DNA from: Monodelphis domestica
Lineage: Eukaryota; Chordata; Mammalia; Didelphimorphia; Didelphidae
DNA: 64,000 nt
Direction of reading: 5' to 3'
NCBI RefSeq assembly: GCF_027887165.1
Contig: NC_077235.1
Location: 9,991,884-10,055,883, forward strand
This document shows positions 41,501 to 50,699 of this stretch, piece by piece. The notes under the pieces are model-generated. The model did no database searches and had not been told where the DNA came from. It was given only the letters and a program-made list of their open reading frames with translations. Position 1 is the stretch's first letter. Every line of letters starts with the position of its first letter. The translations under genes and the position numbers were made by a program.

Positions 41501-44500
41501 GGCAGACACTTTTGGGCTTCCTCTCCAACTGAACCACTACATTTTCTTTCCTTTAGGCTCTGGCAATGTGAAGGCTTCACCTTCAGGTGAAAAGTCTGAC
41601 CTTGTTGTGGCCGTTGTGACAGAACCTCGGTTTACACAGTGTTGCAGGTAGGAGGTTAGAGGAATATCTTGGAATCGTTGCCTGCAGAAGTGGGGTTAAA
41701 TATAGATGAAGGTTAGCTAGGTAGCTCAGTGGATTGAACACCAGACCTGGAATTGGGAGGACCTGAGTTCAAATCTAGTCTCAGACACTTCCTAGTTTTG
41801 TGATCTTGAACAAGTCATTTAACCTTGTTTGCCTAGCCCTTGTCCTTTTTTCTAAGAGAGAAAGTAAGAGTCATTTGTTTTTTTAAATGTATTTGGCACT
41901 TGGAGCAGAGGAGACTCGGGACTTAGTAAGGGAATATAAAGCAGGGGATCCTGGATGAGGGGGCACAGTGGCAGAACTGGTTTGGTGCAGGCTGCAGCCC
42001 TTATACCTGCAACCTGGGAAGCTGATATGACAGGCTAGCCTTGAGGCCAGTGAGACAAATAGCACTATGGGAACATGGAGACTCAGTGCTTCATTCCCAG
42101 CCAGAGAAAGTCAAGCCTTCAAGGGTAGGGATCAATGCTACTTTGTGGTTTGTCTAGCTTGAAGCTCCTTGGCCCTGGAGCCAAATCCTTTGTTGGTCCT
42201 ACAGGGAATATCTGGAGAAGCAACAGCTCTTGGATAGGCAGCACCGTGTGAAGCAGCTCCCTGACGGTACCATGGCACTACCTGTTCTGGGAGAGACCCT
42301 CAGTGAGTGGCACCTACAAGCACTGAGGAAGCAAGGGGCCCCTGGGAGCACCTGCAGGCTGGCACGGATCCCAGTTAGTATCTGGTTGAAAGCCCTTGTT
42401 GGCAAGAACAGACTTTGGTACTGAAGATCCCTGAACATGAGACCCACAGTGTTATACTGGTTCTCTGTATGCTGGGGAGCTTTTCATTGAGGGTTCACCC
42501 TTGAGGTAGTTTTACTTTGTGGGCTACTGTTGTCCAGTCTGCCAGACACAGTCCTTCATTCTACCATGCCAGCTTTGGCATATGAATTTTCCTCTGCTAC
42601 GCTTCCCCATTTTTATGTCTCCTGTATATGTTTCTTCTGTGGTCCTTTCCCAGAAACCTGTTCCCTCTAAGAAAGCTCAGAGCTCTTCTCCTGGCCAGAA
42701 TCTATGTCAGGATGTGCGGCATCTAGTGGAAAGCCAGGGGCACATATGGTCAGCTGAACTAGAGAAAGATCTTCCCCACTCCTGGCAATGTCATGGTGAC
42801 CTCCTCCTGCTCAATGAGAATAGCTTCAAAGCTACCTATTGGAAAAAACTGGGTAAGAAAATGAAATATGCCAGGATTTCTTATGGGTTCCTCTGAGACA
42901 GCCTCATCCTTATATCCCTTTTTGGGGGCTGTGCTCTCTTCTAGAACCAGGACTCTGGAAGACTGTTGCCTCTGCCCTAGGAGGCTTGCGTTTAGCAAAA
43001 CGAGGACGTGTGTCCCCAGGTGGGACACGAACTCCCAAAGTAATCCTGCTTCTGGGTGATCATGGCTGGGTAGAGCATGTGGATAATGGAATCAGGTAGG
43101 TGCAAGAAGGGATGATAAACCAAGGACAACTCATTTGAGGGTATGGGCAAAAGGGAACAGAAGAGCTGTTGAGGTCATCTTCTCTATTCTGGAGCACTTG
43201 GGCTGAGTCATAGAGCTTGGGGCCGAGAGAACCTCTCATTTCTTCCTGTACCTCTTCTCTGAACTGTCTGATGGAGTGCCCCCACTTCTTTGGGGAGACT
43301 CAGAAACTTGAAGATGCTTGCCATGCCATTCACTTGGCCCCTCGGTCTATTGATTTCCCTAGGTACACGTTTGATGTGACCCAAAGCATGTTCTCCTTTG
43401 GAAACATCACTGAGAAGCTGCGGGTAGCATCAATGTCCTGTGCTGGAGAAGTACTGGTGGATCTTTATGCAGGTGACAACTCTTGGAAGCAGTCTCTGAG
43501 TTAGGGAGTGATGCTGGTACTGCCAGACCTGAAGAAGCTTTTTGGTAGGCTTACTCTGTGCTGATACCAAAGTGTGCAGGTGCAGGTATTCTTTCCCTTT
43601 AGAAGGAGGAGTCTGAATAGGAGTCTAGATTCTGACAGAGCTGGAAGGGACCTTTGAAGCCATCAAGTTACAGTCAAGACATAGACATTCTAAGGAGGAG
43701 GAAACTTGGCCAGGCTAAGTGAGTGTAGAGGTGTTAAGTGGCAGAGCTGGGATTTGAATCCAGGTCCTCCGATGTGAAATCTGGCTGCGTCTTCCTGTTA
43801 ATTTAGTCTCCCCTTTTGAAGCAATCCCTTAAAAAGATAATGTCTGTCTCTCTTTCTTAAGTTTCTTTCCATTCTTTCACTCTCACATGGTTTCTTTCAG
43901 GAACTTTCACCCAAGTACCGACCTCAGACTATTTCATGACTTTCCTCTCATTTTACATCTTAGTCTGCCTTTAAGCCTTCTCCCAGACTGTACCTAACTC
44001 TGGGACCATCTCTTCCCCTCCCTTCCCTCTCCTTCCATCCCCTCTCTGTGATCTCCTCAACTGGATTACCAAGTTATCTCTCTTTGATCATTTAAATGAC
44101 TCTTGAGATCCTACTTTCTCCAAATATCCTTCCTAGAGTCATCAGAAAACATGGAGCACCTTCCTCCCCTGCTTACTTTGTGCCTGGCTAGGAAATCCCC
44201 CCAGTTGTGATCTAACTTTCCACACCAGAAATACACATAACCCTTGGCATGGCCATGCTGTAAATCCCCAAATTCTGTTTTCTCTGGCTTCTTTATTTTC
44301 CTCTGCATCAGTGTTGTCAGATTCTGGATCCTTAGAAGTCAGGAAACAATGTGGATCTGGAAAGTCCTTTCAGTGGCAACTAGATGCTTTATATGATTCT
44401 GGTACCTTAAGGGATAGGAGCCTCCAGTGACAGTTCTCACATAGCTTGAGGTTGAATGCTCAGTTGTCTTGTTTTGAACTAGATTAAAGGAGTTGTTTTT

Positions 44501-46575
44501 TCTGCTCTTTTTAACCCTACCCTTTGGCATTAAGTACCTACTCTGTGCCAGGCACTGGGCTATATAAGATTTTGGGCAGAATAAGCTTTGTGCTATACTG
44601 GAAGCCAATTTTGCTGTTCTTCATGCCAGTCTTCAGGACTTTCACCTGCCAGCAGCATCTGTGTGGCTGAATCTCTTTCCCTTTGTAAGCTTGCCCTTCA
44701 TTTCTGATGGCCTAGATGCTTTCTGAACTCATCGGTCACGATGCACATGTGAGCATGGAGCCTGCATTGGTCTGAGAAGACTTGTGCACTAAAGACCTTC
44801 GTCCATGTCTACTCTCTCCAGGGATTGGTTACTTCACCTTGCCATTTCTGATTCATGCGAATGCTGCCTTTGTCCATGCCTGCGAGTGGGACCCGCATGC
44901 TGCAACAGCCTTGAAGAAGAACCTGGAGCTCAACAGTGTGGCAGATCGCTGCTGTATTCACCTGGGGGATAACAGGAAGGTGAGGGAGCAGTGTTGAGCA
45001 AGCAGGACCTTTACCAACTCTTCTCGAAGAGGAGATTCTAAACAGCCAGTCCCAGGCCTTCCTCAGGGCAGCTCAGACAGTTTTAGGGCTGGGGGGAGTG
45101 GGGTGGGGTGTACCTTAGAGATTGCTGAATTGAACTTCTTCATTCTGTGGCTGGAAAAAACAAGGCCCTCAGTTGTTTTCTATGACCATCTCACTTCATG
45201 GGACTCATGTTCTCTTGGTATGTAAGGCCACCCTGAGAAGGAGGGTGATGGATGCTAATTCTTGCAGTGGGGGAGAACCTCAGGGGGTTGGAACTAGGGC
45301 ACAAACATAATGCAGTGGTTGCCACAAAGCCTTAGCTCCTTAGAGTATGGAGCTTAAAAGTGAAAAATTAGAGGCTAGGCTGAATGGGGATAGGGAACCT
45401 CTGAGGTGGGGTAGGAACCAAAGGAAAGTGGTCATCATCTGCTCTGTGAACTTCTCTAATGTGGAGCTGGTGACCAATAATTTGGAGGAGCAAGCAGAAC
45501 ATCCCTTTAGTACAGTGCCTAGTGCATAATAGACACTTAATAAATGCTTGTTCCCCTCTCTTCCTCACTTCTTCTCTCCTTCCTTCTTCCCTCTCTCTTT
45601 CTCCCACCCTCCTTCCCTCTCTTCCCTTCCTTCCTCATTTCCTTCTTTCCTCTCCCATCTCTTCCCCCCCTTCTTCTGTCCTTTCTTCCCTTCCTCCCTC
45701 TCTTCCTCACTCCTTTTCTCTCCTTCCTTCTTCCCTTCCCTCCCTCTTCTCTCTTTCCTTCCTTTCCTACTTCCTTCTTTCCCTCCTTCCTACTATCCCT
45801 CCCTCCATCCTTTTTTCCTTCCTACTATCCCTCCCTCCATTCTTTTCTCTGTTCCTTTCTTCCTCCCTCCTTTCCCTCTTTTTTCCTTTTTCTTCCCCCC
45901 CCCCTTTTCTGTTCCTCTCTTCTTGCCTCCTTCCTTCCTCTCCCTCCCTTATTCCTTTCTTCCCTTCCTTCCTCCCTCTTTCCATCTCTTCGTTGTTCTT
46001 CCTCTCTCCTTCCCTTCCTCTGGGCCTTTAATGTGGTGACCTATTTGGAGGTCCTGATGCTCTACTCATCCTGTGGTCTCTCTCTCTCTCTCCACCTCTC
46101 TTAGCTGAAGTTACGGAGCATTGCTGACAGGGTGAATTTGGGGCTTATCCCCAGCTCTGAGGAGGGCTGGCCCATTGCCTGCCAGGTACTGCGCCAGGAC
46201 ACAGGGGGCATCTTGCATATCCACCACAATGTGGAGTCTTTTCCCGGCAAGGAGCTTCAACTCCCCAACAGCAGCGAGGCAGGGCAGAAGGAGCAGAGAG
46301 CTGCCAGGAATTCGGGAAGGCAGACACCGGCAAAGATTGCCAAGCTAGAATGGCGAAGGTGGGCTGAGACTGTGGCTGCTCACATTGGAGTCCTACTTCT
46401 TCAGCAGCACGGGAAGCTGTGGAAGACACAAATCCTGCGTGTTCAGCGTGTGAAATCCTATGCTCCTCATGTTCATCATTTAGTTTTGGATTTAGACTGT
46501 CGCCCCCTCTCCTGCTCTTTTGGGGAGGCAGTTGGGAAAGCTGAGATGAGCTGTGATCAGGAGCCTGAGGTCTGA
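38492..46575 (+). CDS. TRMT12: TYW2 / TRMT12, tRNA(Phe) wybutosine-synthesizing aminocarboxypropyltransferase; 8 coding exons
   Basis: TYW2 transfers the 3-amino-3-carboxypropyl group of S-adenosylmethionine to the tricyclic base at position 37 of tRNA-Phe, between the TYW1 and TYW3 steps of wybutosine synthesis. Exons: 38492-38570, 41557-41647, 42205-42373, 42654-42852, 42945-43095, 43363-43472, 44822-44979, 46105-46575. They total 1428 nt in one open frame of 475 residues. Similarity to human TRMT12 (448 residues) runs from the AVVTEPRFTQ block to the end. The SAM-binding block VDLYAGIGYFTLPF spans the exon 6/7 junction, followed by HACEWDPHAATALKKNLEL, then LGLIPSSEEGWPIACQVLRQ and KSYAPHVHH in exon 8. 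The N-terminal 40 or so residues and a C-terminal tail of roughly 17 residues lack human counterparts. Human TRMT12 is intronless; this copy has eight exons. No disruption was seen, so it is probably functional. Confidence 0.95.
38809..38822 (+). promoter_or_regulatory. CTCF-like site in TYW2 intron 1
   Basis: CCAGTAGGGGGCGC fits the core CTCF consensus CCASYAGRKGGCR. It lies about 240 bp inside TYW2 intron 1 at the edge of the CpG island. Occupancy cannot be judged from sequence. Confidence 0.5.
39130..39900 (+). mobile_element. CR1/L2-type LINE remnant in TYW2 intron 1
   Basis: It shows GGGATACCAAAGAGAGGCAG ... CTCAGGGAGCTC and later TTAAAGGGCTTTAAAGCCAA and GACATGACCAGACCTTTGGC, phrases of marsupial L2/CR1 consensus. 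Boundaries are approximate and degradation is heavy. Confidence 0.5.
41557..41647 (+). CDS. TRMT12: TYW2 coding exon 2 (residues 27-57)
   Basis: It ends with SDLVVAVVTEPRFTQCCR, matching the VAVVAVVTEPWFTQRYR block of human TRMT12. Acceptor is ctttag|GCTC and donor TTGCAG|gtagga. It follows a 3.0-kb first intron. Confidence 0.93.
41712..41880 (+). mobile_element. tRNA-derived SINE in TYW2 intron 2
   Basis: Sense copy: TAGCTAGGTAGCTCAGTGGA (A-box side of the tRNA head), GACCTGAGTTCAAATCTAGT (B box), CAAGTCATTTAACCTTG, T-rich end. Confidence 0.85.
42205..42373 (+). CDS. TRMT12: TYW2 coding exon 3 (residues 57-113)
   Basis: It encodes REYLEKQQLLDRQHRVKQLP, then DGTMALPVLGETL, matching human EYLQRQKLFDTQHRVEKMPD. 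Acceptor is ctacag|GGAA. The donor CCCA|gttagt is less common, but it gives the phase-0 junction R-I-P/K-P-V-P-S-K that aligns with human LPDPVPSK without gap. Confidence 0.92.
42654..42852 (+). CDS. TRMT12: TYW2 coding exon 4 (residues 114-180)
   Basis: It encodes KPVPSKKAQSSSPGQNLCQD and later WSAELEKDLPHSWQCHGDLL, matching human WSAELEADLPRSWQRHGNLL. Acceptor is ttcccag|AAAC and donor CTGG|gtaaga. Confidence 0.95.
42945..43095 (+). CDS. TRMT12: TYW2 coding exon 5 (residues 180-230)
   Basis: It encodes LAKRGRVSPGGTRTPKVILL and LGDHGWVEHVDNGI, nearly identical to human RLAKRGRVSP...LLLGDHGWVEHVDNGIR. This block precedes the Rossmann-type methyltransferase fold. Acceptor is ttctag|AACC and donor ATCAG|gtaggt. 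Confidence 0.96.
43363..43472 (+). CDS. TRMT12: TYW2 coding exon 6 (residues 230-267)
   Basis: It encodes FDVTQSMFSFGNITEKLRVA and ends EVLVDLYA(G), the first half of the SAM-binding glycine motif. It is near-identical to human. Acceptor is ccctag|GTAC and donor ATGCAG|gtgaca. Confidence 0.97.
43630..43795 (+). mobile_element. Ancient SINE-type interspersed repeat in TYW2 intron 6
   Basis: It contains AGAGCTGGAAGGGACCTTTG, GTGGCAGAGCTGGGATTTGA and ATCCAGGTCCTCC, the best preserved copy of this old family in the window. Confidence 0.7.
44822..44979 (+). CDS. TRMT12: TYW2 coding exon 7 (SAM-binding core, residues 267-319)
   Basis: It completes the DLYAGIGYFTLPF motif and continues HACEWDPHAATALKKNLELN, then DRCCIHLGDNRK. 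Acceptor is ctccag|GGAT and donor GGAAG|gtgagg, ending on a complete codon. Confidence 0.97.
45551..46100 (+). repeat. Long polypyrimidine (TTCC/CTCC)n tract
   Basis: About 550 nt are almost purely C and T (TTCC, CTTC and CCTC mixtures), following an old L2/MIR-type tail (about 45490-45550, ACTTAATAAATGCTTG). It abuts the acceptor of TYW2 exon 8. Long Ser/Pro/Leu/Phe frames through it are compositional artefacts. Mirror-symmetric stretches could form intramolecular triplex (H-DNA). Confidence 0.9.
46105..46575 (+). CDS. TRMT12: TYW2 terminal coding exon 8 (residues 320-475)
   Basis: It starts LKLRSIADRVNLGLIPSSEE and keeps human-like blocks GILHIHHNVESFPGKEL and KSYAPHVHHLVLDLD. It ends at TGA 46573-46575 with a tail (about CSFGEAVGKAEMSCDQEPEV) longer than the human C-terminus. 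Acceptor is ctcttag|CTGA, immediately after a pyrimidine tract of about 550 nt. Confidence 0.95.
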   Translation: MKLRSIADRVNLGLIPSSEEGWPIACQVLRQDTGGILHIHHNVESFPGKELQLPNSSEAGQKEQRAARNSGRQTPAKIAKLEWRRWAETVAAHIGVLLLQQHGKLWKTQILRVQRVKSYAPHVHHLVLDLDCRPLSCSFGEAVGKAEMSCDQEPEV

Positions 46576-47985
46576 GGCCTGGGCTCCCAGTGACTGGGAG
46601 TTGGGAATTCAGCAGTTTGCTTATACTTCTTGCCCCCTTAGCCCCTAGAAACTCATCTTTTTCATTTTTATAAGAAATTTTTAGAATCACTGTTCGTTAG
46701 AATAATCTCTTCCAAGGGCTTGGTATAAATCTGTGCCTGAATGCTCCAGTCACCTAGGTCTTGTCTTCCATTCTTCTCTTCCTTAATCATGATGAACTGG
46801 CTTATTTATAAACCTAGCAGAAGCAGAATGGCTTATTGAGCGGAACACAACTTGTGGAGCCCCAGGGTTCTGCGTGTTGGCCTTAGCTCAGTTTGTGTGG
46901 CTACAGACTGTTGGCTTTGGGTCTCCTTGTCTCAGAGATGGGATTATCTCTGAACTACCTCATGAGGCTATTGTCTACAGAGTGGGTTTTTTCACGAGTT
47001 TCTCAAAATTGGAGATGCAACACTGTCTGCCTCCTGAAAAGCGGTCTTGTCTTGGCAAACATGAATCAGAGCACACTTTGTCAGAATGGGACAAGGAGAT
47101 GCCAGGTCTTGAGTAGCCTTGTCAGAGGTTGTCTTTGGCACCTCAGTTCTGATGTCTCATGACTTCAACCTTCTGAATGGCATCTTGCTTCGGCTGGCTG
47201 GAATAAGAGAGCTGCTATAAATTTGTTGGTTGTGCTTGATTTCTTGGGAGTGAATGTTGAATTTTCAGGACAGATTTGTCTTTTTTATGGCAGACTTTCA
47301 GGGGCTCAGATTTACCCTATTTGCCACTTGGGTCTCCCAAAGTGCTCTCCAGACAGCATGGGGCCAGCTGGATTTCAAAGCAATGCACTGTGAGCTCCAT
47401 TCTTCTCTGCTTGTCCTAAGTCTCAGTACGAAGGCCTGTGTACCAAGAAAAGGGCTAGAAAACAGTAAGGTTACAGGGATAGCAAGAAGTAAGGAATTAG
47501 GCCCCAGAGTTGTGCTTTCCAGCTCATTGAGGCTCTTGGAATTTTGAAGTCAGGGAATTGAAGCTCCTTGTTGTTGCTCTCCCATTCTCTTGGGCTGGCA
47601 TTGACACCAGGGAGAGATTCTCATTCAATAAGTCTGACTCAACTCAAATGGTTATGTCAGGCTGTGGGCCAAAAAAGGCTTTTTGTTATTGAAACATGCA
47701 ACACGGCGTCCTTTTGAGGAACATACCAAGGCCCTGTTCCATAGACTGTGCACAGCTCCCTGTGCTTCATGGGCCATAATACTGTGTGCTTGTCGCTTTT
47801 TTGTAAATGTCTCACCAGAGACCCTTTCACCTTTTCTCGTCATCTAGGTACTTTGACGGCCTCTGCTGGGCAGGTTTAAAGCAGCAGTGACAAAGTCCAA
47901 AAGAAAGCCAGAAGGGATTGGTTTTGTCTTTGTACCCTAGCACATGAATGAATAAAGTGTCTGGAGAGATGGGAACTCTGACCAT
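46576..47985 (+). other. TRMT12: Probable TYW2 3'UTR
   Basis: Non-coding, mostly single-copy-looking sequence runs from the TYW2 stop to the first AATAAA on this strand (47951-47956), which is followed within 30 nt by G/T-rich sequence. No conserved frame is visible. The end of the transcript is inferred from the signal only. Confidence 0.55.
47951..47956 (+). terminator. Predicted TYW2 poly(A) signal AATAAA
   Basis: AATAAAGTGTCTGG is the first canonical hexamer downstream of the TYW2 stop (about 1.4 kb), with G/U-containing sequence directly after it. Confidence 0.55.
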
Positions 47986-48739
47986 GGTAAGGGCTCAGGC
48001 TGAGCTAGGCTGGTGCCTCTTGGACCTTCTGGCTTGTGTCAGGGAAGCAATCGTATTGACTAAGGCAGTGTCTAGGAACGAGTCGCTTCAAGCTTTTCCT
48101 CTGGGGATTTGTAACAGAACTGTTGGCAGTGACAGTCTTGATTCAAGGTAAACATTTTCCTGAATCCCGAAGAATAGGAAGATTTAACTATGGGATTAAG
48201 TAGGGTCTTAAGTAGATTCAACCTCCATAACCACAAGTGCCTCAATTAATGTCTTGTTTTGAAAAAAAAAAAGCAAAAAGAAAAGGTGCAATCAGTAGAT
48301 TCAGCCCATGAAATGTTTGTTGGGTTCTTGTGTCTGTTAACCCCAAACCAGAAGAAACTCAGTTTTGGTTGTTGAAAGAGCGTCATCATGATCCCAAGGC
48401 CTGCGGGTCCCCTTGTCTGAACACTCTGGCTGCAAACCATTCTCTTCCCCCCAAAAGACATAAACCTCAGCCAACCAAATTTTGTATTATAGGAACTGGG
48501 TTCAGGAGGCTGAGCCAAAGGGAGGAACATGAGGCTGGGGGCCAGCTAATGGAGCACGATGGAAAAGTTTTTATTAAACACTTGGTTTGTGACAAGCATT
48601 GTTCGAGGAGGGCTGGGGATGGAGTGAGGCAGTAATGGAGCTGTTAGGTGCATGAGACTGTAGAAGCTACCCAAGACCCTGCTTTTCATCATCTGCTAGG
48701 TCAGTAACCCTGCCTCCTGCTTGGCCTCACTGAGCCCAA

Positions 48740-48940
48740 GCATGGGATGCTAGGAGACCTGGGTTCAAATCCTATCCTTGTTTTCTAGCTGTGTGACCCT
48801 GGGCAAGTCAGTTTATCTCTAAGCCTTACTTTCCTCATCTATAAAATGGAGATACTGCCTATAGTACTGACCTCAAAGGATCATCATGATGAGGCCCAGA
48901 AAAGATGTCCATAAAGTGTTTTGGCCAACCAGAGCACTAG
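48740..48940 (+). mobile_element. MIR/CORE-type SINE
   Basis: GACCTGGGTTCAAATCCTAT (B box), GCTGTGTGACCCTGGGCAAG, TTCCTCATCTATAAAATGGA, then ACCTCAAAGGATCATCATGA: the canonical MIR order in sense. Confidence 0.8.
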
Positions 48941-49739
48941 CAAAATGACCATCGTTACTGTTTCATGATGATTCTAAGGGATCCTTGTGCATCGAGGTTG
49001 CAAAGGCTTGACCTCTCTCAGTTCCTCAGAATTCCCATGAACCAAGTCTGGAGCATCACTTCTGCAGAAACATATTAGACAGATTTGCATCTTGGCCCCA
49101 ATTAAACCTCTTTGGAGGAAAAAGTACCGCCAAGCCTGAGTACTTTTCATCCAAGTTGGACTGTTTCTCAGAGACCTTTTGAAGCTTGACCCAAACAGCA
49201 GCTGCTCCTGGAGCTGACAGGGAGAGCCTAGCAGGGCACCCCAGCAGGGAGAAGGACTTGCGACAGAAGCCTGGAAGACAAGAGTCAGGATGGGAGGACA
49301 AAGGCTGGGAGTCTAGGGCCGAAACAGGAAAGGTGCTGGTCAGGCAGGGTTGTGGCAAGTAACAAATGGGCCCAGAGCACAGCCTGAGGTCAGAGCACTA
49401 ACCCCAGAGGCCTTGGTCCCAAACCATTCAGCTCAGTTCAGTAATCAGGGGCTCATAATAAGCATAGTTGATGCTCATAGGGGTCACTTGAGGGTTTTGA
49501 CTCTGCTTTGCTTTCGGCAGCATCAGGCTTTCCACTGGGTATACCATACTCTTGTGACTAGAACAGTTGTGGAAAGGGGGTAGAGAGAGCTCAGTGTTTG
49601 GCCCAGCTGCTCCTAGAGTCCATCCAAAGTGGCTCTCTCAGTGATTCCTTTTCCCACCTGCCCTGCTGACTTCAGTTGACTGATAGGGCAGTGCAGGAGC
49701 CTTTTTAGATCTGGCACATATTTTAGATACATCTCTTGA

Positions 49740-49905
49740 GCCTCATGATACTCCAGGAAGGAAAGGTGCTCATATTAGTCTCGTTTTACCAATTGGAAAA
49801 TTTACAGTCAGAAAAGTGACTTGTCCAGGGTCACACAGCTAGTATGTGTCCAAGGCAGGATTCAAACCCAGGTCTTCCTTATTTTAAGTCTAGTGTTCTT
49901 GTGGC
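49740..49905 (-). mobile_element. MIR-type SINE, antisense
   Basis: CCAGGGTCACACAGCTAGTA, AGGATTCAAACCCAGGTCTT and AAGTCTAGTGTTCTTGTGGC mark an antisense MIR copy. Confidence 0.75.
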
Positions 49906-50699
49906 ATGCTGCTTTTCTGTAACATAGAGATTCCCAATTTTTAGCTTCAGCTTGAGCCAAAGATTTGATTGGAAGCTTGGGTTTCTAATGGTCCTTTTCA
50001 GTCCCTTTCCCTGTTTCTGATGGACACCCCAGAGGTAGACAGGTTCTTTTAGGAACCTGGCGAGGAGTCAGGGATGTGGGATTCACTGGAAAGAGTTTCC
50101 CAAACTTTGCTTTTTACTGAGCATCTCTGTTTCTGCTCCGGCTTGGTATTGGAGCTGGCGAAGTGAGTCACGATGGATCTCTAGCCTATCTGATCTCTCT
50201 AGCTTCAGCTTGTTGCTGGAAGGAGGAAAGCTGGTAAAATGTGCCCTCACCAGGGACGACCCGCTGTGTCTGCTGTGGCCATGAGGCCTGGATGCTTGCT
50301 GTGTCCTCATTGTACACAATACATTGTGGGAGATAGAAAGATAACTAAAGCATGGTCTCTACTGTCAGGGGCCCCCGAATCTGGTAGGGCAGCTAGGCCA
50401 TCTAGGTAGTTTGGCAGGGTAGTTGCTGCTGGGTAACTTGTGTAGAAGTGGTGTGGGGGTTCTGAGGGGCAGTCCCCTCCTGGCAGAGTTAACTGTCAAT
50501 AACCCTAAAAAAGCTATAGGACTTTGATGGGTGGAGTTGGGGGATGGGAGATAGCAGGGAATTAGAGCTGAGGGAATACTTCTTAAAGGAATGACAAGGT
50601 TTCAGACCAGTTGGGCTTATATGGAGGGCAATGGTGGGAGCTGGAGTGAAAAAGGTGGGAAGGATCTGATTATAGATAGTTTTGAACCCCAGACTAGAT

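Noticed and set aside
45522..46104. Overlapping 160-186-codon Ser/Pro/Leu/Phe frames on the plus strand
   Set aside because: They are translations of the (TTCC)n-type pyrimidine tract in TYW2 intron 7; such sequence rarely contains stops in any frame.
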